Positions 24,826 to 32,219 of a stretch of 64,000 nt of DNA are shown here, piece by piece. Position 1 is the first letter of the stretch; the number at the start of each line of letters is the position of its first letter. The stretch is from an uncultured Prevotella sp. GTDB lineage: Bacteria > Bacteroidota > Bacteroidia > Bacteroidales > Bacteroidaceae. Made by a program: the position numbers and the translations under genes. The DNA lies in assembly GCA_905196835.1 (NCBI GenBank), contig CAJJWN010000002.1:62001-126000 (forward strand), written 5' to 3'. The notes beneath the pieces were generated by a model, which did no database searches, was not told where the DNA came from, and worked only from the letters and a program-made list of their open reading frames with translations.

Positions 24826-25863
24826 ATGATACTCGACAAAATAGCGAAACTGCTTGAAGAAGTGAAAGGGCTTAACGCTTCAACGCCCGAAGAAATAGAA
24901 GCTTTAAGACTAAAATATCTCAGTAAAAAGGGCGAAATCAACACTCTTATGGCCGATTTCCGCAATGTGCCTGCGGAACAGAAAAAGGAAGTCGGAATAA
25001 AAATCAACGAACTTAAACAAACCGCACTTGAACGTATAAACTCATTGCGCGAACAATGTGAGGCAAATGAGAGCCAAGGGGACGACATCGACCTTACGCG
25101 CACGCCTTATCCAATCAAGTTTGGCACACGTCATCCGCTCACAATTGTGAGGAACGAGATTATAGACATATTCTCACGCATGGGCTTCACACTTGCCGAC
25201 GGTCCTGAAGTGGAAGACGACATGCATGTATTTACAAAGATGAACTTTGCAGCAGACCATCCGGCACGCGACATGCAAGACACGTTCTTCGTTGAGACCA
25301 ACCCCAATGACGTTACCAAAAACATCATACTGCGCAGCCATACCAGCTCTGTACAGGCCCGCGTGATGGAGACGACACAGCCGCCAATCCGCGTCATATG
25401 TCCGGGGCGTGTTTACCGCAACGAAGCCATAACGGCGCGTGCCCACTGCTTCTTTCACCAAATCGAGGGGCTTTACATCGACAAGAACGTATCTTTCACC
25501 GACCTGAAGCAGGTGCTTCTCACATTTGCACGCGAACTTTTTGGCGCTGATACGAAAATCCGTCTCCGCCCGAGTTACTTCCCCTTCACCGAGCCCAGTG
25601 CCGAGATGGACATATCGTGCCACATCTGCGGAGGCAAAGGGTGTGGTTTCTGCAAGCACACGGGATGGGTCGAGATACTTGGATGCGGCATGGTTGACCC
25701 CAACGTGCTTGAACTTTGCGGCATAGACAGCAAAGTTTACAGCGGCTACGCATTCGGCCTTGGCGTAGAGCGTATAACCAACTTGAAATACCAGGTGTCA
25801 GACCTTCGCATATTCTCGGAGAACGACGTCCGTTTCCTGCATGAGTTTGACGCGGCAAACTGA
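24826..25863 (+). CDS. pheS: Phenylalanyl-tRNA synthetase alpha subunit
   Basis: The catalytic subunit of PheRS, 345 residues. The N-terminal coiled coil covers residues 1-85; class II motif 2 is GRVYRNEAITARAHCFFHQIEG and motif 3 is GYAFGLGVERITNLKY. The segment CHICGGKGCGFCKHTGW (about residues 266-282) is an insert with four cysteines that probably binds zinc and is typical of this and some other phyla. pheT is not next to it; it lies 20 kb away on the other strand (46219-48681). A perfect 34-bp inverted repeat follows the stop. Confidence 0.97.
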   Translation: MILDKIAKLLEEVKGLNASTPEEIEALRLKYLSKKGEINTLMADFRNVPAEQKKEVGIKINELKQTALERINSLREQCEANESQGDDIDLTRTPYPIKFGTRHPLTIVRNEIIDIFSRMGFTLADGPEVEDDMHVFTKMNFAADHPARDMQDTFFVETNPNDVTKNIILRSHTSSVQARVMETTQPPIRVICPGRVYRNEAITARAHCFFHQIEGLYIDKNVSFTDLKQVLLTFARELFGADTKIRLRPSYFPFTEPSAEMDISCHICGGKGCGFCKHTGWVEILGCGMVDPNVLELCGIDSKVYSGYAFGLGVERITNLKYQVSDLRIFSENDVRFLHEFDAAN

Positions 25864-25874
25864 CGGACAAATAA

Positions 25875-25958
25875 GAAATTAAGAATTAAGAGCTAAGAAT
25901 TAAGAAAACTACCAAAGAAACATATTTTCTTAATTCTTAGCTCTTAATTCTTAATTTC
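25875..25958. repeat. AT-rich stop-proximal inverted repeat, copy 4 (perfect 34-bp arms)
   Basis: Arms 25875-25908 and 25925-25958 are exact reverse complements over all 34 bases, with a 16-base loop. The central unit is GAGCTAAG / CTTAGCTC here instead of GAGTTAAG / CTTAACTC in copies 1 and 5, a paired change that keeps the stem. It starts 11 bases after the pheS stop. Confidence 0.95.
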
Positions 25959-25994
25959 ACAATGGTGGCTTATTGAATTTTTAATTATTTAATA

Positions 25995-27239
25995 ATGGCA
26001 AAGGAACGCCTTTTTACACGCAGCTACACATTCATCCTGGCGGCTAACTTCCTGTTGTTTTTCGGTTTCTGGATACTCATCCCCGTCCTGCCGTTCTACC
26101 TAAAAGAGACTTACCACTGCCCGGAGGCAATGCTTGGCGCAATATTAAGTTGCTATACGGTGAGCGGACTGTGCGTGCGTCCGTTTTCAGGCTATCTGAT
26201 GGATAAGTTTCCACGCAAACCGATATACATTTTCTGTTACTTCATCTGCGCCTCGATTTTCCTCGGCTACATTGCCGCAGGAGTGCTGGCGTGGTTCATC
26301 GTGCTGCGCGCACTGCACGGAATTGCTTTCAGCAGCGTAACCGTAGGTGGAAACACGCTCTGTGTAGACATCACGCCGAGCACCCGCCGCGGCGAAGCCC
26401 TTGGCTATTACGGGCTTACCAACAACATTGCAATGGCGCTCGGCCCTATGACGGGTCTCTTCATGCACGGACAAGTAAGCTACCCTACCATATTCCTTAC
26501 CGGCATGGCATTCAGCATTGTCGGACTGCTATGCGCAATATGTGTGAAGGCCCGCACGCCTGAATCCATCAAGGCCAGGCAAAAGGAAAAGCAGCTTACG
26601 GGAGTTGACACCGCGATGCCGAAGCGTAAATTGTCACTCGACCGCTTTATACTTGTAAAAGGAATACCGGTGAGCATAGCTTTGCTGATGCTATCAATAC
26701 CTTATGGAGCCACTACAAACTTCGTTGCAATGTATGCCAAGGAAATCCATCTTGACGTGCCGTCAGGCTTTTTCTTCACGCTCATGGCTGCCGGCATGGG
26801 CGCATCACGCCTGGTTGCAGGCAAGAAGGTTGACCAAGGTTACATTACGCAATGCATACACTTTGGCCTGTACCCTGTCGTGGCTGCATTCTTCATATTA
26901 AGCATGTGCCGCTTCGTTACGCCACAAAGCATGGGTGTGGCCGAGGCTATGTTCTTCGCCGTGCCGCTGCTCCTCGGCGTAGGTTTCGGCGTTATATTCC
27001 CGGCGATGAACACCCTTTACATCAATCTTGCCCCAAACAACCAGCGTGCCACGGCCACGAGCACTTACCTTACGGCATGGGACGTTGGCATAGGTGTCGG
27101 CATAGCTACGAGCGGCATCATTGCCCAACACTTTACATTCTATATGGTCTATCTTATCGGCTCCGCACTTTGCCTTGTGTCGATGATTTATTTCAACCTG
27201 AAAGTAACTCCGCACTACAACCGTAACAAGCTAAGATGA
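25995..27239 (+). CDS. Major facilitator superfamily transporter
   Basis: A 414-residue protein with twelve hydrophobic segments. The loop after helix 2 reads GYLMDKFPRKPIY, the MFS signature between helices 2 and 3, and the mid-loop (KARTPESIKARQKEKQLTG) separates the two six-helix halves. The N-terminal half resembles drug/proton antiporters of the YfcJ/YhhS kind, but the substrate cannot be read from sequence. It has no linked enzyme; pheS upstream is separated by an inverted repeat. Confidence 0.88.
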   Translation: MAKERLFTRSYTFILAANFLLFFGFWILIPVLPFYLKETYHCPEAMLGAILSCYTVSGLCVRPFSGYLMDKFPRKPIYIFCYFICASIFLGYIAAGVLAWFIVLRALHGIAFSSVTVGGNTLCVDITPSTRRGEALGYYGLTNNIAMALGPMTGLFMHGQVSYPTIFLTGMAFSIVGLLCAICVKARTPESIKARQKEKQLTGVDTAMPKRKLSLDRFILVKGIPVSIALLMLSIPYGATTNFVAMYAKEIHLDVPSGFFFTLMAAGMGASRLVAGKKVDQGYITQCIHFGLYPVVAAFFILSMCRFVTPQSMGVAEAMFFAVPLLLGVGFGVIFPAMNTLYINLAPNNQRATATSTYLTAWDVGIGVGIATSGIIAQHFTFYMVYLIGSALCLVSMIYFNLKVTPHYNRNKLR

Positions 27240-27340
27240 TAATGCAAATCGGACATCACACATCCGAAGAAAGGAACCTGATGTTGTAAATAAATCCACC
27301 TTTCGGCTCTGACAACATGCAACTTCATCTTGATTAATGT

Positions 27341-27695
27341 CTGCATTTTGTCATTTTGAAAATGTACGGGAAAGTTGGTGAAATAGAAAAATAGAGACTT
27401 AGGGCTTGTTCTTTTCATAACCACTTCAAGGCGGATATTGTTCTAAAAGTCGGTAAAAGCAATGGCGAATTGCGGTGTTTGGGTGTTCAAAAGGCGGCTT
27501 TTAAGCGTGCCTGATGCCGTATTCATGGAGCACAGATACGGTCTTCAGCATCGGTAAAGACCGTATCTGTGCGTTTTTAGAGCCATAATTATTGCACATT
27601 CTTGCGGCAAGCAGGATTATGGCTCTGTACGTCAGTCGTTTACGGATGCACACTTTATACGGGCGTATTTACGGATAAAAGATAATTATTTTCAA
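27341..27695 (+). repeat. Long intergenic element, copy 2
   Basis: A 355-bp noncoding element in the 903-bp spacer between the MFS gene and the DUF6359 lipoprotein. It aligns block by block with the 60.03-kb copy: AATGTACG, AAATAGAAAAAT, GGGCTTGTTCTTTT, GATATTGTTCT, CGGTAAAAGC, then hairpins, then TTGCACA (27592), TGCACAC (27647) and GTATTTACG..GATAA..ATTTT at the end. The remaining spacer (27240-27340 and 27696-27954) shows nothing I can identify. Confidence 0.85.
27530..27577 (+). terminator. Perfect hairpin with T-tract inside the long element
   Basis: Arms GCACAGATACGGTCTT (27530-27545) and AAGACCGTATCTGTGC (27557-27572) are exact complements over 16 bases and are followed by GTTTTTAG. 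It would work as an intrinsic terminator on the plus strand, though it lies 290 bases after the MFS stop. Confidence 0.65.
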
Positions 27696-27954
27696 ATAAC
27701 GCAGTCTCAATGCGTCATTAAAAATCAAAAAGACACTAATTAAGGCATATTCGTTTACATGTGTCATTTGAATTGTGCTGAAGTCATGTTTTCCGCAAAG
27801 CATAAACGTAACTATCAGCGTTAACCGTGATGATGCACAGCTGTGATATAAAACGGTTTATGAGAAATGCCGATTAACACGGCAAAACAAAATATAACAT
27901 AAAAAGACATATATGTTAGACGAATGTTAAATATTTGATTTTTAATACTGAAAA

Positions 27955-27986
27955 TTTGCAATTCACAATGTAAAACACTATATTTG
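27955..27986 (+). promoter_or_regulatory. Strong promoter for the second small RNA
   Basis: TTTG (27955-27958), 20 bases, then TATATTTG (27979-27986): a near-exact consensus match. The transcript would meet a terminator after about 75 bases. Confidence 0.75.
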
Positions 27987-27990
27987 CGAC

Positions 27991-28064
27991 ATCTTATTTA
28001 TGATTTCGAGGATTTTAACGAAATCGCCAGAGGTTGACAGCATCCTGCGTCAACCTCTTTTTGT
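27991..28064 (+). ncRNA. Candidate small RNA of about 70 nt
   Basis: The segment between the promoter at 27955-27986 and a terminator forms two hairpins. The first pairs GATTTCG (28002-28008) with CGAAATC (28019-28025). The second is a classic intrinsic terminator, GAGGTTGAC (28030-28038) with GTCAACCTC (28049-28057), followed by TTTTTGTTT. The next gene has its own full promoter starting at 28091, so this unit is independent and not simply a leader. There is no open reading frame of note. The RNA family is unknown to me. Confidence 0.7.
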
Positions 28065-28090
28065 TTAACGTATGTTTCAACAATAAATAT

Positions 28091-28121
28091 TTTGAACTTT
28101 GGCGGTAAATGTCTAACTTTG
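28091..28121 (+). promoter_or_regulatory. Strong promoter of the DUF6359 lipoprotein gene
   Basis: TTTG (28091-28094), 19 bases, TAACTTTG (28114-28121): exact consensus, 22 bases before the ATG. Confidence 0.8.
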
Positions 28122-28142
28122 TGACGTTAACAAGTATTTGCC

Positions 28143-28673
28143 ATGAGAAAAGTAACCTTTGCAACATGTTCAATAGCCGTTTCGCTATTTGCTTTTTTCT
28201 GTTTTATTTCATGCGAAAAAACTGAATACATCAGTGGAGACACCACTGAAGATGTTGACGACGAAGACTATGGAGGATGGATTGAGGACGGGGATGATGA
28301 TGAATACGGCGACTTTCCCACGGGAAGTACGGTGGATGTGACGACTTTCCGTAATTCGGCCATCTACACCCAAGTGTGGGTGAAGGGCTATATAGTAGGT
28401 GCCGCGACTGGCAAAAACAATAAGATGAGATACGAATTCGGCCCTGATTTTACATATGACACGGCCATTCTGCTTGCTGACGAGCCTGAAGAGGACGACC
28501 TTGACAAGGTAATATCCGTGCGGTTAGTGCAGGGCAGTCGCCGCGAACTCCTTAATCTTAAAGACAATCCCGGCAACAAGGGGCAGCTGGTAAAGGTGTT
28601 CGGCTTCCAAGACGTATACTTGAAGATACCCGGGATAAAAGACATCGACGGATTAGAGTTTCCAGTAAAATGA
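28143..28673 (+). CDS. DUF6359-type lipoprotein
   Basis: A 176-residue lipoprotein with signal peptide MRKVTFATCSIAVSLFAFFCFISC, a strongly acidic linker (residues about 34-60, rich in Asp, Glu and Gly), and a C-terminal OB-fold-like domain (about 65-176) containing VWVKGYIVGAATGKN, DTAILLADEP and ELLNLKDNPGNKGQLVKVFG. This order fits DUF6359, common in Bacteroidales surface proteins and thought to resemble nucleic-acid or carbohydrate binding OB folds. No function is established. It is a single gene with its own promoter. Confidence 0.8.
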   Translation: MRKVTFATCSIAVSLFAFFCFISCEKTEYISGDTTEDVDDEDYGGWIEDGDDDEYGDFPTGSTVDVTTFRNSAIYTQVWVKGYIVGAATGKNNKMRYEFGPDFTYDTAILLADEPEEDDLDKVISVRLVQGSRRELLNLKDNPGNKGQLVKVFGFQDVYLKIPGIKDIDGLEFPVK

Positions 28674-28756
28674 GCAAACTGGCTGACTTTAAGTAACGGA
28701 AAGGCATGTTTTTTGTTAAAAAGACATACTTGAAGGCCGATTTTCATTAAATATTT

Positions 28757-28787
28757 TTTGGAGTTCTGACAATAATCTTTACCTTTG
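28757..28787 (+). promoter_or_regulatory. Strong promoter of the ECF sigma factor gene
   Basis: TTTG (28757-28760), 19 bases, TACCTTTG (28780-28787): exact consensus. It leaves a leader of about 75 bases. Confidence 0.8.
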
Positions 28788-28867
28788 TAGACATTCAACT
28801 AAAAATAAATTAAATTATACTACCTGCCTATCGGAACATCATTACTTCTGAACAAAGAAAAGTAATA

Positions 28868-29464
28868 ATGAAAAATTTGAGCACATTGACTGACGAGGAG
28901 CTGGCACTGTCATACATTGACGGAAACAACGAAGCGTTTGACGAGCTTTTGGCGCGCAACCAAGACAAGTTGTTCTCGTATATTTTTTTCGTTGTAAGAG
29001 ACGAAGACAAGGCCAACGACTTGTTTCAGGAGACGTTTGTGAAGGTGATAACAAAACTTCACGAAAAACGATATGTGGATAGTGGCCGCTTCAGCGCATG
29101 GATAATGCGTATAGCCCACAACGTAATGATGGACTGGTATAGGGAGCAGCGTGCGCGCAACCTTGTAGAGTTGGCTGAAGAGAACGACCTTTCCAACCTG
29201 AGCATGAACGACGTGCTCGACATGAATGTGGAAAACCGCTATGTAAACAACCAGGTACTGACAGACGTGAAGCGCATGATGAACATGCTGCCACCTACGC
29301 AACGCGAGGTGGTATTCATGCGTTTCTACCAAAACTTGTCGTTCAAGGAGATAGCAGAACTTACCGGCGTAAGCATCAACACTTCGCTCGGACGAATGAG
29401 GTATGCCATACTGAACCTGCGCCGCATGACAAGGGAGCATGACATAGCTTTGCAACTGGACTGA
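28868..29464 (+). CDS. ECF-family RNA polymerase sigma factor
   Basis: A 198-residue sigma-70 factor with only regions 2 and 4, as in the extracytoplasmic-function group. Region 2 includes DKANDLFQETFVKVITKLHE and GRFSAWIMRIAHNVMMDWYREQR (about residues 55-98). Region 4 includes LPPTQREVVFMRFYQNLSFKEIAELTGVSINTSLGRMRYAILNLRR (about 140-185), the helix-turn-helix that reads the -35 element. No anti-sigma gene is adjacent, which is unusual for SusR/FecI-type ECF factors; it appears to be transcribed alone from a housekeeping-type promoter. Confidence 0.93.
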   Translation: MKNLSTLTDEELALSYIDGNNEAFDELLARNQDKLFSYIFFVVRDEDKANDLFQETFVKVITKLHEKRYVDSGRFSAWIMRIAHNVMMDWYREQRARNLVELAEENDLSNLSMNDVLDMNVENRYVNNQVLTDVKRMMNMLPPTQREVVFMRFYQNLSFKEIAELTGVSINTSLGRMRYAILNLRRMTREHDIALQLD

Positions 29465-29465
29465 A

Positions 29466-29592
29466 TAAATTAAGAATTAAGAACTTTGAGAATTAAGAAT
29501 TAAGAGTTAAGAATTAAGAAAATATGCCTTGCAGACAGCCTACAATGGTGTTTTTCTTAATTCTTAACTCTTAATTCTTAACTCTCAAAGTT
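29466..29592. repeat. AT-rich stop-abutting inverted repeat, copy 5 (42-bp arms)
   Basis: The arms 29482-29523 and 29551-29592 pair over about 42 bases with about two mismatches. The outer end of the right arm is the last codons of rpe (GAA CTT TGA on the minus strand), and the left arm repeats that coding end in inverse orientation. The element sits between the convergent sigma factor gene and rpe. Confidence 0.9.
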
Positions 29593-30235
29593 CCCTTAGG
29601 CTGTGTATGATGCCTTCAGGATTAGCCGACTTGAAGATATAACTGCCGCTGACGAGCACGTCAACACCGGCCTTGACAAGTCGCGGAGCTGTGTCGGCCT
29701 GCACGCCGCCGTCAACCTCAATCAATGCCTTTGAGCCGGAACGGCCGATTAGCTCGCGTAGCCGCTCAACCTTTTTTATTGTGTTTTCGATAAACGCCTG
29801 TCCGCCGAAGCCTGGGTTGACGCTCATAAGGAGCACCATGTCAACGTCGCGGATAATGTCCTCAAGCATACAAACGGGTGTTGACGGATTGAGGGTTACC
29901 CCCGCTTTCATGCCGGCTTCGTGTATCTCGTGTACGGTGCGGTTAAGATGTATGCACGCTTCGTAGTGCACGTTCATCATCATAGCCCCTGTCTTTGCTG
30001 TCTGCTCGATATAACGTTCAGGCTTTGTAATCATGAAATGTACGTCCAAAGGCTTTTTGCACATGCGCGCCACGGCTTCAATAACAGGGAAGCCGAAAGA
30101 TATGTTTGGTACGAATACGCCATCCATAATGTCAAGATGCAACCAGTCGGCCTCACTACGGTTAATCATTTCTATGTCGCCCCGCAAGTTAAGAAAGTCA
30201 GCAGCCAGCAGTGAGGGTGATACCATTGTAGCCAT
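29585..30235 (-). CDS. rpe: Ribulose-phosphate 3-epimerase
   Basis: Interconverts ribulose 5-phosphate and xylulose 5-phosphate in the pentose phosphate pathway. A 216-residue TIM barrel with the metal-binding and catalytic motifs in order: LHLDIMDGVFVPNISFG, DVHFMI, VHYEA, LLMSVNPGFGGQAF and the catalytic EVDGGV, then LVSGSYIF for phosphate binding. It follows a 44-residue small gene by 17 bases, and its last codons belong to an inverted-repeat arm. Confidence 0.97.
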   Translation of the reverse strand: MATMVSPSLLAADFLNLRGDIEMINRSEADWLHLDIMDGVFVPNISFGFPVIEAVARMCKKPLDVHFMITKPERYIEQTAKTGAMMMNVHYEACIHLNRTVHEIHEAGMKAGVTLNPSTPVCMLEDIIRDVDMVLLMSVNPGFGGQAFIENTIKKVERLRELIGRSGSKALIEVDGGVQADTAPRLVKAGVDVLVSGSYIFKSANPEGIIHSLREL

Positions 30236-30252
30236 AATGCGTCAAACCTTTT

Positions 30253-30387
30253 TTAGTTTAAACAATAGGCCTCTGCTTGGCCGTTTATCTTTATTACGCA
30301 GTACGTATAGGCTATTTGCCTTATTATGTTCAAAGTCTTGCTGGAAGGCTTGCATTCTTCTGGTGTAAAAAACTTCTTCATAGGCAT
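30253..30387 (-). CDS. Small conserved-looking protein, 44 residues, upstream of rpe
   Basis: A short frame on the minus strand with the product MPMKKFFTPEECKPSSKTLN, then IIRQIAYTYCVIKINGQAEA and a final YCLN. The start may be Met1 (30387) or Met3 (30381). It has a balanced amino-acid content and ends 17 bases before rpe, so it is likely in the same transcript. From memory, similar small proteins with the core KTLNIIRQIAYTY exist in other Bacteroidales, but I cannot verify this here. The function is unknown; the length and the mix of basic and aromatic residues would fit a small nucleic-acid or regulatory protein. Confidence 0.72.
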   Translation of the reverse strand: MPMKKFFTPEECKPSSKTLNIIRQIAYTYCVIKINGQAEAYCLN

Positions 30388-30485
30388 ATTGTTCTTTTAG
30401 GTTCTTTATATATTAATGTAACGCCTCAGCCCTCTTTTTATTACACGTTGGACGTTGTTTTTTTATAAGACGATTACTAAATAGC

Positions 30486-30517
30486 AAAGGCAAGAAGCCA
30501 ATAGGCTTCTTGCCTTT
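30486..30517. terminator. Terminator hairpin of the FadL-like porin gene
   Basis: AAAGGCAAGAAGCC (30486-30499) and GGCTTCTTGCCTTT (30504-30517) are exact complements with a four-base loop. It lies 25 bases after the porin stop on the minus strand. The following T-tract is weak. Confidence 0.8.
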
Positions 30518-30542
30518 CAAAAGTTGAAGTGCATAATGTCTT

Positions 30543-32123
30543 TTAGAAGTGATACCCTAATGTGAACAACAACTGATGACGCTTGTTGTCAACCTTAACT
30601 GCGTTACATATGTTGTCATATTCGGGCGAGTCGTCAGCCGAAGCATAGTAACTTGTGAACGGACTGAAATCGCCGCTTTGTGACGAATACTGATAAGCGA
30701 GGTCTAAGGACAGTTTGCCTACATTGTAACCTACGCCGCAAGTAAAGCGGTTTGTGGCCTTCCAGTTTGTGTAATCAGTTGACGATGTGTAATATGTTCC
30801 TGGCGAATTTACGGTGACATCCTTATAACCGGCTTCATTGTACATCGGCGAAACGTAATTGTAACCTACGCGGATGGCAAGCTTGCAGTCAGGCTTGAAC
30901 TCGGCACCAATCTTGAATGTACTCACTCCTTTCAGCGTTTGTTCTGTGTGGCGGTTCATCGCACGGTCGCTTGACGAACTTTCATAATACTCGTCATAAT
31001 ACCAGTCATAGCCTCCGCCGGTGTTTACACGACTGTCAAGATTTCCATAATCGGCATACTCATACCCAGCGCCAACGGCAAGGTAATTGCCGAACGTTGT
31101 GCCAAGGCTAAAGCCGAATTTCCACGGCGTGTAGAGCTTGAAGTCGTAGCTCTCTCCTATTTCACCAGAATCATACATTCCGACATTGGTATTGTTCTGC
31201 AGATATGTATAATTGGTTGTTGTCAAGTCATACCATGTTGGCGTGGCAACTGAAATGCCAATGCGGAAAGGAGATGCTTCGATGGGACGGAATATTATGC
31301 CGGCCTTGACATTAAATCCCGTTCCGTCGATGCGCCGTTCGTCAGCAAGCGTGACGTTGCCGATACCGGCTCCGGCTTCGTCAGCAAGTGTTTCGGTATA
31401 TTCGCCATACCCCTTATAGTTGACATCGCTGATACCGAAAGTAATGCCAAGGTAAACGCGGTCGTTGATGTTGCCGCTGATATTGAAATCATACTCGCCT
31501 ATATAGCCTGAATTTGCACGGTTGAATAAATATCCGTTGGCGTCGTTATAATAAAAGTTGCCGTCTTCATCGGACAACAGTGCATTGTAATACAAGTAGT
31601 CAACCTGGTTGAATGTATTGTTGTCTGCCATGAATGTGCCATTGTTATCATAAATGTCAAACAATCCTTCTGCGCCTTTCATGTAAGAAAGCTTGTTCTG
31701 CGACGCGCCGTTGAGCGCGTCGGCGGCAGAAAGGATGTAGTCTAAGTTGCGGCTTTTGTGGTAGTTGAAAGCGAAATTCAGGAATGAATTGCGCCCCGTG
31801 CGGTGAGCATATACGAAGCCAGCCTGGTCGAAACTCATGTTAGTCTTGTTGCCGTCGGCAAAGCTTTTGCCTCCTTGTTGCGATACAAAACCGAAAGAAA
31901 CGTTGGCCGTAGAATGACGGAACAGACCTATGCCAGCTGGATTAGTGCCAATGGTGGAAATGTCGGCGCCAAGCGCATCCATCGCTCCGCCCATGCCTAC
32001 ATAACGAGCCGTGCCGTTAAGGTCCTCCATTGCAATGTTCGCATTCTCGTATGTCTCTTGTGCGTAAAGAGGCGTGAGAGCTATAACGGAAAATAATATT
32101 GATGCAAGTTGTTTCATAATCAT
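30543..32123 (-). CDS. FadL/OmpP1-like outer-membrane transport protein
   Basis: A 526-residue outer-membrane beta-barrel with signal peptide MKQLASILFSVIALTPLYAQ (start at codon 1 or 3). The N-terminal part STIGTNPAGIGLFRHSTANVSFGF resembles the hatch region of the FadL/TodX family, with the conserved NPAG motif. The rest alternates aromatic and polar residues and ends in LLFTLGYHF, a C-terminal phenylalanine required by the BAM machinery. FadL relatives import hydrophobic compounds; the substrate here is unknown. It is transcribed with no close gene on the same strand, and a strong hairpin ends it. Confidence 0.85.
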   Translation of the reverse strand: MIMKQLASILFSVIALTPLYAQETYENANIAMEDLNGTARYVGMGGAMDALGADISTIGTNPAGIGLFRHSTANVSFGFVSQQGGKSFADGNKTNMSFDQAGFVYAHRTGRNSFLNFAFNYHKSRNLDYILSAADALNGASQNKLSYMKGAEGLFDIYDNNGTFMADNNTFNQVDYLYYNALLSDEDGNFYYNDANGYLFNRANSGYIGEYDFNISGNINDRVYLGITFGISDVNYKGYGEYTETLADEAGAGIGNVTLADERRIDGTGFNVKAGIIFRPIEASPFRIGISVATPTWYDLTTTNYTYLQNNTNVGMYDSGEIGESYDFKLYTPWKFGFSLGTTFGNYLAVGAGYEYADYGNLDSRVNTGGGYDWYYDEYYESSSSDRAMNRHTEQTLKGVSTFKIGAEFKPDCKLAIRVGYNYVSPMYNEAGYKDVTVNSPGTYYTSSTDYTNWKATNRFTCGVGYNVGKLSLDLAYQYSSQSGDFSPFTSYYASADDSPEYDNICNAVKVDNKRHQLLFTLGYHF

Positions 32124-32219
32124 AAATATTTTTGTTTGTTGATGTTTGGCGGCTGGTCGCCTTTGCCAATGCCATTAAAGCGGCAAAAGCATCCAACCGC
32201 CATTCGTTGTTACGTGATG

